Assembly: GCA_007120385.1 (NCBI GenBank)
Contig: SKNT01000097.1
Coordinates: 1 to 50,011 of the forward strand
Direction: 5' to 3'
DNA: 50,011 bases
Origin: Balneolales bacterium
GTDB lineage: Bacteria; Bacteroidota; Rhodothermia; Balneolales; Natronogracilivirgulaceae
Positions 7,780 to 20,925 of this stretch are shown here, in pieces. A program made the position numbers and the translations under genes. The notes beneath the pieces are model-generated. The model was not told where the DNA came from and did not search any database. It was given only the letters and a program-made list of their open reading frames with translations. Position 1 is the first letter of the stretch. Each line of letters begins with the position of its first letter.

Positions 7780-8799
7780 ATGGAGAACATGGCAGCAAAG
7801 GAAAAAGCCGACCATAAAACAGCACCCGTGAGATCACTGGACTATATCCAGAAGCCAATCGCATCCGAGCTCGAGACCTTCAGGGGCCATTTCCGGAGGC
7901 ATCTGGATACCGATGTCTTCCTTCTGAACCGGATCATACGGTACCTCATGCGCATGAAAGGTAAGCAGATGCGCCCCCTGCTCGTGCTACTGTCCGCAAA
8001 AATATGCGGTGGCATCAATGACCGGTCCTATGTGGCGGCAACCATGATCGAACTGCTTCATACGGCCACGCTCATACACGATGACGTGGTGGATAATGCC
8101 GACCAGCGCCGGGGATTCCTGAGTATAAACAAGGTATGGAAAAACAAGGCCAGTGTGCTCTTCGGCGATTTTCTGTTGGCCAAAGGCTTGCTGGTAGCGG
8201 TGGAGTCAAATGAATTTGAATTGCTCAGGGTGCTGTCCACTGCCGTCAAACGGATGAGCGAAGGTGAACTGCGGCAGCTCAAGGCCTCCAAGCTCCAGAA
8301 CATGACGGAAGAAAAGTATTACCAGATCATTACGGAAAAGACGGGCAGCCTGCTGGTGGCCTGCTGCGAATGCGGGGCCATCAGCGCATCAGCGGTCGAG
8401 GCCGTCCGCATCCGTATGCAAAAAATCGGACATCATATCGGCATCGCATTTCAGGTACGTGACGACCTTCTCGATTACAGCCAGAGCAAAACAGGCAAAA
8501 CATCCGGCAACGATATCCTGGAAAGAAAAATCACCCTGCCATTCATAGCTGCAATTAACGCATCCTCCCTCCTGGAACAGAGTAAAATGAGATGGCTGTT
8601 CCGGAAAAAGGGAAAAAGTGCCGGCGACGTGGAACACATCAGGGATTTTGTAAAGCAGAAGGGTGGCTTGGATTACGCCACCAAAAAAATGGAGGAACAT
8701 GCCGGCAAGGCTCTCATACTGCTGAATGAATTCCCCGACTCGGATACACGGGACAAGTTCTCAGAATTCATACGATTTGTCATCTACAGAAAGAAATAG
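7780..8799 (+). CDS. Trans-polyprenyl diphosphate synthase (IspB-like)
   Basis: A 339-residue isoprenoid chain-elongating enzyme that condenses isopentenyl diphosphate onto an allylic primer, probably for the menaquinone side chain. Both aspartate-rich motifs are present: DDVVD in LIHDDVVDNADQRRG (about residue 95) and DDLLD in QVRDDLLDYS (about residue 228). The KGKQMRP and LLHTATLIHDD contexts are typical of medium- and long-chain synthases. The product length cannot be fixed by eye. Its end overlaps the start of the lpxH gene if the upstream ATG of that gene is used. Confidence 0.92.
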   Translation: MENMAAKEKADHKTAPVRSLDYIQKPIASELETFRGHFRRHLDTDVFLLNRIIRYLMRMKGKQMRPLLVLLSAKICGGINDRSYVAATMIELLHTATLIHDDVVDNADQRRGFLSINKVWKNKASVLFGDFLLAKGLLVAVESNEFELLRVLSTAVKRMSEGELRQLKASKLQNMTEEKYYQIITEKTGSLLVACCECGAISASAVEAVRIRMQKIGHHIGIAFQVRDDLLDYSQSKTGKTSGNDILERKITLPFIAAINASSLLEQSKMRWLFRKKGKSAGDVEHIRDFVKQKGGLDYATKKMEEHAGKALILLNEFPDSDTRDKFSEFIRFVIYRKK

Positions 8800-9604
8800 C
8801 ATCTCCATACTCCCCTCCCGATCCCTTCTTTTTCTGTCGGATGTACACCTTGGTGGCTGGTCCGCTGATAAAAACCGGATACTGGAAGAGCAGTTGATCC
8901 GGCTTGTCGATTTTTGCCGGGAAAATGCACTGGAAATCGTGATTCTGGGCGATTTTTTCGACTACTGGATGGAGTATCCTGCCGGAAAAGTCCCGCCGCT
9001 CGGCGACAGGATACTGGAACATTTTCACCGTTATCACATCCGGACCGGTAGTCATACGCTGTTTGTCACAGGTAATCATGATAACTGGACGAACGGATAT
9101 CTTGTCGATCTCGGATTTGACCTGGAACACGAGTACCGCATCATCCAGGATGCTGAAACGTCCATAATGGTGCTTCACGGCGATGGCCTCAGAGATCCGG
9201 CAATGGGGCTTCCACGTCCGCGGATGCATCGTATCCTGAGAAATGCGTATTTTATTAAAATGTATCAGACACTTCTTCCACCACGCCTGGGCTGGTTTGG
9301 AATGAGGCTATTTTCGCGATTAAGCCGTACAACCGGTGATGCGGCGCCTCACTCTGACGGACGTGCGATGCTGGATGAATGGGCAATAAGCAAGGTTCTG
9401 GCCGATGACCGGATCCAGGCCGTTGTATACGGACATCATCACCGTCCGGTGCTCTGGAAGCAGCAGGGTCTCACCTGCATGAACTGCGGGAGTTTCGGCA
9501 GTGATTATTCCCTGGGTCTGTATGCAAACAAGGCCTTTGAAACCGTTACATGGGATGCAGGAAGCAACACACTTGCAACCGGTTATACCACTGCGGACAC
9601 ATAG
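8726..9604 (+). CDS. lpxH: UDP-2,3-diacylglucosamine diphosphatase (LpxH-like)
   Basis: A metallophosphoesterase that would cleave UDP-2,3-diacylglucosamine to lipid X in lipid A synthesis at the inner membrane surface. The metal-binding motifs appear in order: DVHLGG, GDFFDYW, GNHDNW, LHGDGLR and GHHHRP. The only in-frame ATG before the first motif is at 8726, inside the synthase gene, giving a 74-base overlap and a 30-residue N-terminal extension. A TTG at 8777 (23-base overlap) is a plausible alternative start. It ends three bases before the penicillin-binding protein start. Other calcineurin-like phosphatases share the motifs, so the exact substrate is inferred from family resemblance and envelope-gene context. 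Confidence 0.82.
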   Translation: MNSPTRIHGTSSQNSYDLSSTERNSISILPSRSLLFLSDVHLGGWSADKNRILEEQLIRLVDFCRENALEIVILGDFFDYWMEYPAGKVPPLGDRILEHFHRYHIRTGSHTLFVTGNHDNWTNGYLVDLGFDLEHEYRIIQDAETSIMVLHGDGLRDPAMGLPRPRMHRILRNAYFIKMYQTLLPPRLGWFGMRLFSRLSRTTGDAAPHSDGRAMLDEWAISKVLADDRIQAVVYGHHHRPVLWKQQGLTCMNCGSFGSDYSLGLYANKAFETVTWDAGSNTLATGYTTADT

Positions 9605-9607
9605 GAA

Positions 9608-11995
9608 ATGACAAGCGAGGATTTTGAAAATATGGACATGGATCGTTATCTGAATGATCCCGAGTACCGTCGCGAGATGGCCCAGAGGAGAAAGAACCCT
9701 TCAGGGACCGGATCGCAGCAGGCCTCTGCGGCAGCATCGGGAAAAGGAAAGACTGGCGCGGGCAAAAAGAAGACATACTCATCTCGTGACAAGATTCAGG
9801 ATATCGGTTGGAGGCATATATTTGGTGTTTTCGGCGGGATAATCATCGTCTGTTTTATTGCCGGGCTGCTGTTCTTTTTCTATCTCTCTCAGGGACTGCC
9901 CTCCATCGAGGAACTGGAAAATCCGCAAACCGACATTGCCAGTTTCGTTGTAAGCCGCGACGGCCAGGTTCTGGACAAATATTTCACGGAAAACCGCACA
10001 TACATACGCTACCAGGATATTTCCCCGAATGTGATTGATGCCCTTGTGGCTACCGAGGACCACCGCTTTTACAACCACTGGGGAATTGACATGTTCCGAA
10101 CGCTGGCCATCCCCTATCACCTGATCCGTGGGAATCCACAGGGCGGCTCAACCATTTCCCAGCAGCTGGCAAGGAACCTGTACCGCTCCATTGGTCGCGA
10201 GGTGAGCGTGACACGTAAACTGCGCGAAATCATCACGGCAATTCAGATCGAGCAGAATTACACAAAACAGGAGATCATCGAGATGTACCTGAACACCGTG
10301 GAATTCAGCAACAGTTCATTCGGGATTGAGACGGCGGCCCACACCCATTTCAACAAACCTGCCAGCGACCTGACCGTACCCGAGGCAGCCACACTGATAG
10401 GCAGTCTGCAGGCCGTATCCGCACTGAATCCCCGCACCCGGCCTGAGCGATCCCTGCAGCGCAGAAATGTGGTCCTGGCACAGATGACACGACATAATTT
10501 CATCTCGCCCGAAGAATTTGCGCAGTACCGTGCCACACCGCTGGAACTGGATTACAACCCCCCTTTCCGTGCCGGACGGGAAAGCCGCTATTTCGGACAG
10601 TATGTCCGTCAACAGATCCAGGGATGGGCCGAAGAGAACGGATATGATCTGTACCGCGATGGTCTTATCATCCACACAACCATCGACTCCCGCATGCAAC
10701 GGTATGCCGAAGAAGCCCTCAAAGCCCAGCTTGTGCAGCATCAGCGCAGCTTTGAGCAGGAATGGACCACCTCGGGCAGCAATGACTACATGGACAGGCT
10801 CTGGGCCCAGCACCCCGGTTTCCTCAACAGCTTTCTGGAAGAAACCGGACGATATGACCAGTACCGGCGGGAAGGCCGCGGAACCCATGCAGAAATACTG
10901 GACATGCTGAAAAGCGATGAGGCTTTTGTGGATTCCGTTAAGCGTGTACGCGCCCGGCTGGAAGCGGGTTTCGTTGCCATCGACCCATCCAACGGGAATA
11001 TACTGGCATGGGTGGGCGGATCGGATTACAGTACTATTCAGCGCGATAATGTTCACCAGCTGCGCAGGCAGACCGGTTCCACGTTCAAACCCTTTGTCTA
11101 TGCCGTCGCCATTGATAACGGATACCGCCCCTATCACAGATTTTCAAAATATCCGGTCAACTTCTTTGATGTAAGCGGAGACCGGTGGTCACCCAGGGAT
11201 CCGGTGATACCCAGTGGGCCTGAAATGATCACACTCAGGGAAGCTATCGGCAGAAGCCTGAACAATGTAACGGTTCGCCTGTTACCCGAACTGGCCGGTG
11301 CCCCGGGCACCAACCGGCTGGAAGACCTGCGACCCGCCGGTGAAAAAATTGCTGAATTTGCCCGAAGAATGGGCATGAACCGCACACCGATCGCAACCAA
11401 CCCGGCCATCGCCCTGGGAACCGCTCACTCCAGCCTTCTTGAACTAACCAGCGCCTACACCACTTTTGCCAATATGGGCGTGCATATCGAACCCTATGCG
11501 GTTACTCGGATTGAAGACGCCGAGGGCAACATACTGCAGGAGTTCCGGTCGCCAAGCCAGCAGGAAGTGATCAGTCCCGAGACGGCATACATTATGATCG
11601 ACATGATGCGCGGTGTGATCCGGGGCGGCCAGGGCTGGGTGGGCACCGGCAACCGGATGAACTGGATGTTCAATATCACTCAGGATATTGCCGGCAAGAC
11701 CGGAACCACACAGAACAGCGCGGATAACTGGTTCGTGGCGATGACACCGCACCTTGTGGCAGGCGCATGGGTAGGCGGAGAGGACAGGCGCATCATCTTC
11801 CCCCAGGGTACCCAGGTTGGTCAGGGAGCCCGTACGGCACTGCCGATTGTTGGGCAGTTTCTCCAGAGCTGCGCCAATGATCCCAATGTCCCTTGGAGCA
11901 GAGAGGCCTTTCAACAGCCGCAAGGCTTTATAATGGAACAGGCGCCGGAAGAGCGGGATACCGAAACCATCCGTCCGAGCCGGATTAGCTGGTAA
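9608..11995 (+). CDS. Class A penicillin-binding protein (PBP1A-like)
   Basis: A 795-residue bifunctional peptidoglycan synthase. Residues 1-70 are a polar cytoplasmic region, 72-93 form a single membrane anchor, and the rest is periplasmic. The glycosyltransferase domain shows EDHRFYNHWGID with catalytic Glu150, then GGSTISQQLARN and the QEIIEMYLN segment. The transpeptidase domain has the nucleophile motif TGSTFK near residue 491, SLNN as the SxN motif, and KTGTTQ near 697. All active-site motifs are intact. An AGGA precedes the ATG closely, and the gene starts three bases after lpxH, so coupled expression is likely. Confidence 0.95.
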   Translation: MTSEDFENMDMDRYLNDPEYRREMAQRRKNPSGTGSQQASAAASGKGKTGAGKKKTYSSRDKIQDIGWRHIFGVFGGIIIVCFIAGLLFFFYLSQGLPSIEELENPQTDIASFVVSRDGQVLDKYFTENRTYIRYQDISPNVIDALVATEDHRFYNHWGIDMFRTLAIPYHLIRGNPQGGSTISQQLARNLYRSIGREVSVTRKLREIITAIQIEQNYTKQEIIEMYLNTVEFSNSSFGIETAAHTHFNKPASDLTVPEAATLIGSLQAVSALNPRTRPERSLQRRNVVLAQMTRHNFISPEEFAQYRATPLELDYNPPFRAGRESRYFGQYVRQQIQGWAEENGYDLYRDGLIIHTTIDSRMQRYAEEALKAQLVQHQRSFEQEWTTSGSNDYMDRLWAQHPGFLNSFLEETGRYDQYRREGRGTHAEILDMLKSDEAFVDSVKRVRARLEAGFVAIDPSNGNILAWVGGSDYSTIQRDNVHQLRRQTGSTFKPFVYAVAIDNGYRPYHRFSKYPVNFFDVSGDRWSPRDPVIPSGPEMITLREAIGRSLNNVTVRLLPELAGAPGTNRLEDLRPAGEKIAEFARRMGMNRTPIATNPAIALGTAHSSLLELTSAYTTFANMGVHIEPYAVTRIEDAEGNILQEFRSPSQQEVISPETAYIMIDMMRGVIRGGQGWVGTGNRMNWMFNITQDIAGKTGTTQNSADNWFVAMTPHLVAGAWVGGEDRRIIFPQGTQVGQGARTALPIVGQFLQSCANDPNVPWSREAFQQPQGFIMEQAPEERDTETIRPSRISW

Positions 11996-12031
11996 TCCAT
12001 CCGGCTATATCAGATCGAATGGACTTGTAAC

Positions 12032-12427
12032 TCATCTGCCCGCAACGTACAAGCGGTTTTTTACGATTCTAAGTTCCCTGCTGGTCCTTTTGTGCTCATC
12101 CGTGAATACCTTGTGCTTTTTCAGTTCCAGTTCCAGCGCCGACCTCCTGGCTCGTTCGGAATCCGTGTCAATTTTATCGGAGGGTATGGCTTCCTCGGCC
12201 ATAACAATCACACTGTTGTCCTTGATCTCGGTGAATCCTCCGCTTATGGCGTAGATTTTCTCCGATTTATCCAGCACACGTACGACCAGTTTACCTATAT
12301 CGAGTATGGAAACCAGCGGAGCGTGATCCTCGAGCACTTCAAAACCACCCTCGATCCCGGGCATTCTGACCCCCTCGACCTCCCCTTCAAAAACGGGGCC
12401 ACGCGGAGTTAGTATGTGAGCTTTCAT
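12032..12427 (-). CDS. atpC: ATP synthase F1 epsilon subunit
   Basis: A 131-residue subunit of the F1 rotor. The N-terminal beta-sandwich is recognisable from MKAHILTPRGPVFEGEVEGV and the GGFEVLEDHAPLVS block, followed by the FTEIKDNSVIVMAEEA segment and a C-terminal helical part rich in Arg and Lys. It is encoded 60 nt after atpD. The other ATP synthase genes are not in this window, the split arrangement seen in many FCB-group bacteria. Confidence 0.92.
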   Translation of the reverse strand: MKAHILTPRGPVFEGEVEGVRMPGIEGGFEVLEDHAPLVSILDIGKLVVRVLDKSEKIYAISGGFTEIKDNSVIVMAEEAIPSDKIDTDSERARRSALELELKKHKVFTDEHKRTSRELRIVKNRLYVAGR

Positions 12428-12487
12428 AAAAGAAGCGATGTTACGGTTGAGTTCATTTTCTGTACGGCACGATATATGGTACGGGGA

Positions 12488-15587
<3,100 letters not shown>

Positions 15588-15723
15588 CTTGCGCATTTAT
15601 ACGTGCATTCGGTTCCTTCCGCGCCTGCAGGCCTGTTTAATTCGCTCATGAACCCCGTACCCGGAACAAACAACATTATCCAAAAACAGATTACCAAAAC
15701 AGTCCCAGCGTAACTAACAGCAT

Positions 15724-18420
15724 ATGTCCAGCGGAAACCTGAAAGAGAAAGTGATTCCCAAGCAATACGACCCCAAAGCCATTGAGGACCAGTGGTATGA
15801 CTTCTGGATGAAGCACGGAATGTTTGAAGCCCATACCGACTCCGGCAAGGAACCTTTCACCATCATGATGCCTCCTCCCAACGTAACCGGGGCACTGCAC
15901 ATGGGACATGCGCTTCAGGGAGCCGTCCAGGACATGCTCACCCGGCTCAAACGCATGCAGGGATACGAAGCACTCTGGCTGCCGGGAACCGACCATGCCG
16001 GCATAGCTACCCAGAATGTGGTCGAACGGGAGCTCAAGAGAACCGAAAAGAAAAACCGCCACGATATTGGCCGTGAAGCGTTCGTACAGAAAGTCTGGGA
16101 ATGGAAGGAAAAGTACGGTGAGATCATCACACGCCAGTACAGCAAGCTTGGAGTCAGCTGCGACTGGAGCCGCGAGCGGTTCACGATGGACGAAGGCCTC
16201 TCGCGCGCCGTGCAGGAGACTTTCATCCGCCTGCACGATGAGGGACTGATCTACAAGGGATACTATCTGGTGAACTGGTGTCCGGTCGACATGACAGCCA
16301 TCTCAGATGAAGAGGTTGAACATATTGAGCGAAAAGGACATATGTGGCACGTTGCATATCCTCTTGATGAGGAGACGGCATCACGTTCGGGGCTGACCCA
16401 CATCACCATAGCCACTACCCGTCCCGAGACCATCCCCGCCGACACGGCCGTAAGCGTGCATCCGGACGATGAGCGATACAAAAAACTCATCGGGGGACAC
16501 GCCTTTGTCCCTACGACCGGACGCAAGGTCCCGATCATAGCCGATGATTATGTCAAAATGGATTATGGGTCCGGTGCCCTCAAAGTAACACCGGCACATG
16601 ACGAGAATGATTTCGAAATTGGAAAAAGGCACTCCCTCCCTACCCTGAACATTATAAACAAGGACGGAACACTCAACGAGGAATCCGGAAAATACAGCGG
16701 GATGGACCGCTTTGATGCACGTGATGCCATCGTCAAGGATCTGGAAGCCGATGGATTGCTGGTCAAGGTCGAGGATTACGTCAACCAGGTCGGCATTTCC
16801 AGTCGCAGCAAAGCCATCATAGAACCGCTGCTGTCCGACCAGTGGTTCGTAAAAATGAAGCCGCTTGCCGAGAAAGCCATGCATGCAAGCCGCAACGGCG
16901 AGTTCCGTTTCTATCCAGCCAGGTGGGAAAATGAGTTTTTCCGGTGGATGGATAATATCCGTGACTGGGTCATCTCCCGCCAGCTCTGGTGGGGACACAG
17001 GATTCCGGTGTGGTATTATACCAAAGACGACGGCTCCATGGACACAACACGGAATTACGTCGTCAGCATCGATCAGCCGGAGGATGGCATGGTGCAGGAC
17101 CCCGACGTTCTGGACACCTGGTTCTCTTCCTGGCTGTGGCCCTTTTCCACATTGGGCTGGCCGGAAAAAACCCGTGATTTCGAATATTTCTATCCGACCT
17201 CCGTGCTGGTATCCGGCTACGACATCCTTTTCTTCTGGGTGAGCCGGATGATTATGGGTGGCCTGCATTTCACCGGAAAAGCCCCCTACCGCGACGTTTT
17301 CATGACCGGAATCGTTAAGGACAAACAGGGTCGGAAAATGAGCAAGAGCCTCAACAACGGCATCGATCCGCTGGAAATGATCGACCAGTACGGCGCCGAT
17401 GCTGTCCGCTACTGCCTCATCATACTGTGCGCGCAGGGACAGGACATCAAGCTCGATCCCACCAAGTTCGAAATGGGACGCAACTTCGCCAACAAGCTGT
17501 GGAATGCGTTCCGGTTCCTTAACATGCACCTGGACCAGAACGCCGGTTATGCCAGTTCCTGGCCCTGGGACAAAAAAGAAACAGCCGCCCTGCCTATGCA
17601 TGACCGCTGGATGATGACCCGCATCCAGCAAACCATCAGTGCCGTTGATGACGACCTCTCCCGCTACCGGCTCAATGAAGCGTTGCTGAAAATTTACTCC
17701 CTTGTATGGGACGATTACTGCGACTGGTATCTGGAGCTTGTAAAACCCGAATTCGGGGAAACAATGGACCGTGACGTGGCCGAACGGGCACTGATCCATT
17801 TTGAAACGCTTCTCAAGCTGCTGCACCCCTTCATGCCCTTCATCACTGAGGAAATTTGGCAGCGGCTTCGCAATCGGGCACCTTCGGAAGCACTGATCGT
17901 CAGTTCATGGCCGGAATATGATGCATCCATGGTATCAGAAGACTCCGTAAAACAGTTCAGCACCATTCAGCAGCTGATCTCCTCGGTGCGCAACATCCGG
18001 TCGGAGATGCGTGTACCGGATCAGCTGGAAGTGGATATTATCATCAAACCGGCCTCCTCCGGAATGCAGCAGATACTCCCGGATCACCGGTCTGTGTTCG
18101 ACAAAATGTTACGAATCAATCGTTTCAGTGTCGATATGGCGGCTGATCGTCCCAAAGCCAGTGCCTCCGACGTGGTGAATGGCCACCAACTCTTCGTCCC
18201 CCTTTCCGGACTGATTGACTTTGAGAAGGAAAAAGAGCGCATCCACAAGGAAATCGCCCGACTTGAATCGTTCCTCGTCTCCGTCGAGAAGAAGCTCTCC
18301 AACGAAAAGTTTCTGGGGAACGCGCCGGAACAGGTTGTACAGAATGAACGGAACAAGAAAAACGACGCCCTGATCAATCTGGAAAAAATGAAAACCATCC
18401 TATCCGACCTCGAAGGATGA
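15724..18420 (+). CDS. valS: Valyl-tRNA synthetase
   Basis: An 898-residue class I aminoacyl-tRNA synthetase. The HIGH-type motif appears as HMGH at about residues 59-62 in PPPNVTGALHMGHAL, and KMSKS at 538-542. The editing domain lies between them, with TTRPETIPADTAVSVHP. The anticodon-binding domain precedes a C-terminal coiled-coil arm (about residues 830-898) of the ValS type, which separates it from IleS and LeuS. The protein is full length. The 136-nt leader includes a 10-bp GC-rich palindrome (GCCTGCAGGC) but no recognisable T-box. Confidence 0.97.
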   Translation: MSSGNLKEKVIPKQYDPKAIEDQWYDFWMKHGMFEAHTDSGKEPFTIMMPPPNVTGALHMGHALQGAVQDMLTRLKRMQGYEALWLPGTDHAGIATQNVVERELKRTEKKNRHDIGREAFVQKVWEWKEKYGEIITRQYSKLGVSCDWSRERFTMDEGLSRAVQETFIRLHDEGLIYKGYYLVNWCPVDMTAISDEEVEHIERKGHMWHVAYPLDEETASRSGLTHITIATTRPETIPADTAVSVHPDDERYKKLIGGHAFVPTTGRKVPIIADDYVKMDYGSGALKVTPAHDENDFEIGKRHSLPTLNIINKDGTLNEESGKYSGMDRFDARDAIVKDLEADGLLVKVEDYVNQVGISSRSKAIIEPLLSDQWFVKMKPLAEKAMHASRNGEFRFYPARWENEFFRWMDNIRDWVISRQLWWGHRIPVWYYTKDDGSMDTTRNYVVSIDQPEDGMVQDPDVLDTWFSSWLWPFSTLGWPEKTRDFEYFYPTSVLVSGYDILFFWVSRMIMGGLHFTGKAPYRDVFMTGIVKDKQGRKMSKSLNNGIDPLEMIDQYGADAVRYCLIILCAQGQDIKLDPTKFEMGRNFANKLWNAFRFLNMHLDQNAGYASSWPWDKKETAALPMHDRWMMTRIQQTISAVDDDLSRYRLNEALLKIYSLVWDDYCDWYLELVKPEFGETMDRDVAERALIHFETLLKLLHPFMPFITEEIWQRLRNRAPSEALIVSSWPEYDASMVSEDSVKQFSTIQQLISSVRNIRSEMRVPDQLEVDIIIKPASSGMQQILPDHRSVFDKMLRINRFSVDMAADRPKASASDVVNGHQLFVPLSGLIDFEKEKERIHKEIARLESFLVSVEKKLSNEKFLGNAPEQVVQNERNKKNDALINLEKMKTILSDLEG

Positions 18421-18500
18421 CCGGTCCGGCAGGAAAGCGAACCTGTGAACCGTGACGGAAGCTGGCGCTTCAGTTAATTGGTACTATTTCGAAGTTAGTT

Positions 18501-20864
18501 ATGCCCACTTTTGTACTAGAAAACGATGATGCGGAATCCATGCCGCCGATCCCCCCGTTCATCAAGGATGTGAACGAACGTCAGCGGGAAGCGGTGCTTC
18601 ACACCGACGGCCCCCTGCTCATCATTGCCGGAGCCGGCAGCGGTAAAACACGTGTACTTACCTACCGAATTGCCAATCTGCTCTACCAGAAAAAGGCTTA
18701 TCCCAACCAGATCCTCGCACTGACCTTCACCAACAAGGCCGCCCGCGAAATGCAGGATCGTATTGTCGCACTGATCGGTGATCAGGCCACCCGCCTCTGG
18801 ATGGGAACCTTTCACTCCATTTTTTCCCGCATCCTGCGCATCGAAGCCGAACAGATCGGTTTCACCCGCGACTTCAGCATCTACGACAGCGTCGACAGTG
18901 ACCGGGTCATCAAAACCATCCTGCAGGAGCTGAATATCAATACCCGGGAAGTCAAACCCCAAAAAGTACGGTTCATCATCAGTAATGCCAAAAACCAGAT
19001 GATCGGTCCTGAATCGTTCCGGGACCGTTTTGTCCAGAGCTCGCTTGATGACATCGCAGCGCAGGTTTATCAGCGCTATCTGGAACGGTGCAGGAAAAAC
19101 AATGCCATGGATTTCGACGATCTGCTGCTCAAGCCGATAGAACTTTTTGAGCAGCATCCCGATATCCTCCAGAAATACCAGGAGCATTTCCGCTATATCC
19201 TGATCGATGAATACCAGGACACCAATCACGCCCAGTACCTGGCGACGAAACTGCTGGCAGCCGGACACAAAAATATCTGTGTGGTGGGCGATGACTCCCA
19301 GAGCATCTACTCCTTCCGCGGTGCCGACATCACCAACATCCTGAACTTCCGGGAAGATTATCCGGATGCGACACAAATCCCGCTGGAGCAGAACTACCGG
19401 TCAACCAAGTCCATACTGAAATGCGCCGACTCGGTGATCAGGAAAAACAAGGCCCGGCTTGAGAAAACCCTCTGGACCAACAACGACCAGGGTGAAATTA
19501 TCACTGTGCTGGAGAATTACGACGAGCGGGATGAGGCCAATCGGATTGCTCGGACCATTGAGGACCGAAAACTGCGCCTGAATCTGACATACCGCGATTT
19601 CGCCGTACTCTACCGGACCAATTACCAGAGCCGGGTCCTGGAGGATGCCTTCCGGCGGCGCAGCATCCCCTACCAGCTCGTTGGCGGCATATCATTCTAT
19701 CAGAGAAAGGAGATCAAGGATGTAACGGCATACTTGCGACTCCTGGTCAACCCGCACGATGACGAATCCGTACTCCGGGTCATCAACGAACCTTCACGGG
19801 GGGTCGGTGAGAAAACACTGAACGTACTGATGGAGATTGCACGGACGAAAGACAAGTCGCTCTGGGATGTCCTTTGCGACGTAGAGTCTGCGGGAGTATA
19901 CAAGCCGGCTGTCCCCAGGATCCGCGAATTTGTGGATCTGATGGAGCGCACCCGGGGAAAGCTCACCGATACCGGAATCACCGACACCGTCCGGTATCTT
20001 CTGGATGAATCCGGCTATGTACGCCAGTTCATCGAAGAGCACTCCCACGATTCCCTGATGCGCCGCCAGAATGTCATGGAGCTTCTCAATGCCATCTCCT
20101 ATTTCGAAAAAAGCAGCAACCAGCCCTCCCTGAGTACTTTCCTGCAGGAGATCAGCCTGGTTACCGATCTCGATGCCCATGATTCCAATGAGCCGGCAGT
20201 CACCCTTATGACCGTTCACGGCTCCAAGGGACTGGAATTCCCTATTGTGTTCATCACCGGACTGGAAGAGGAACTCTTCCCTATTGGCGGAAGAAACGGG
20301 GAGGATGTGGACTTCGAGGAGGAACGGCGCCTGTTTTACGTCGCCATCACGCGCGCGGAAAAATATCTTTACTTCAGCTATGCAAAAAACAGATTCCGCT
20401 TCGGTGAACAGGTTGAGATGCGGCGCTCTCGGTTCCTGGACGAGGTGGATCCCTCAGTGGTCCGAACTGAAACAGGAGCCACAATCCGGCAAGGCGGCCG
20501 GCGCTCAGGACACGGTGGCACCTACATTTCCTATGATGACCATGGAGACCGGGCGCCGTCCTGGAAGCGCGGCGGTCCGTCCAGTCACCGGGATAGCAGC
20601 AACCCGTTCCGCTCCGAAGACCGTGATACGTACAGCAAGGGCGGATCCGATGACACCGGTGAGGGAATGACGATCGAATACGACTCCGGGTCCGAGGCCG
20701 GGGACTGGCGTCCGGGCATGGCCGTCATCCATCCGAAATTTGGTGCCGGTAAGATCATGCAGTGTGAGGGAAAGGGAGAAAACGCACGCCTGACGGTCTT
20801 TTTTAAAAATGCCGGACAGAAAAAGCTGGTGGCCCGGCTTGCCCGGCTTACTGTCATCGGTTGA
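18501..20864 (+). CDS. UvrD/PcrA-family DNA helicase
   Basis: A 787-residue superfamily 1A helicase that unwinds DNA in repair and replication. The Walker A GAGSGKTR is at residues 44-51, followed by LTFTNKAAREM, the Walker B DEYQDTN, GDDSQSIYSFRGAD, QNYRST and the motif V/VI regions TVHGSKGLEF and LFYVAITRAE. After the core, a glycine/arginine/serine-rich linker (about residues 665-735) leads to a C-terminal Tudor-like module (GMAVIHPKFGAGKI), the part that contacts RNA polymerase in PcrA/UvrD. The PcrA or UvrD name cannot be decided by eye. It is 80 nt downstream of valS. Confidence 0.94.
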   Translation: MPTFVLENDDAESMPPIPPFIKDVNERQREAVLHTDGPLLIIAGAGSGKTRVLTYRIANLLYQKKAYPNQILALTFTNKAAREMQDRIVALIGDQATRLWMGTFHSIFSRILRIEAEQIGFTRDFSIYDSVDSDRVIKTILQELNINTREVKPQKVRFIISNAKNQMIGPESFRDRFVQSSLDDIAAQVYQRYLERCRKNNAMDFDDLLLKPIELFEQHPDILQKYQEHFRYILIDEYQDTNHAQYLATKLLAAGHKNICVVGDDSQSIYSFRGADITNILNFREDYPDATQIPLEQNYRSTKSILKCADSVIRKNKARLEKTLWTNNDQGEIITVLENYDERDEANRIARTIEDRKLRLNLTYRDFAVLYRTNYQSRVLEDAFRRRSIPYQLVGGISFYQRKEIKDVTAYLRLLVNPHDDESVLRVINEPSRGVGEKTLNVLMEIARTKDKSLWDVLCDVESAGVYKPAVPRIREFVDLMERTRGKLTDTGITDTVRYLLDESGYVRQFIEEHSHDSLMRRQNVMELLNAISYFEKSSNQPSLSTFLQEISLVTDLDAHDSNEPAVTLMTVHGSKGLEFPIVFITGLEEELFPIGGRNGEDVDFEEERRLFYVAITRAEKYLYFSYAKNRFRFGEQVEMRRSRFLDEVDPSVVRTETGATIRQGGRRSGHGGTYISYDDHGDRAPSWKRGGPSSHRDSSNPFRSEDRDTYSKGGSDDTGEGMTIEYDSGSEAGDWRPGMAVIHPKFGAGKIMQCEGKGENARLTVFFKNAGQKKLVARLARLTVIG

Positions 20865-20885
20865 GTTGGTTGGGATTTCGATCGC

Positions 20886-20907
20886 ATTCCTGCCCCGGGC
20901 AAGGAAT
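20886..20907. terminator. GC-rich hairpin between convergent genes
   Basis: ATTCCTGCCC pairs with GGGCAAGGAAT with one bulged A, between the ends of the helicase gene and the site-2 protease gene. It is well placed to end both transcripts, but neither strand has a clear T tract after it, so this is a weak call. Confidence 0.3.
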
Positions 20908-20925
20908 CATCCTTCCGGATGCTGA

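Noticed and set aside
15620-15650. GC-rich palindrome before valS as a T-box or riboswitch
   Set aside because: There is a ten-base palindrome but no T-box bulge sequence and no terminator/antiterminator pair.
16381-17826. Minus-strand open frame of 481 codons inside valS
   Set aside because: It is fully antisense to the conserved synthetase and shows no protein-like motifs.
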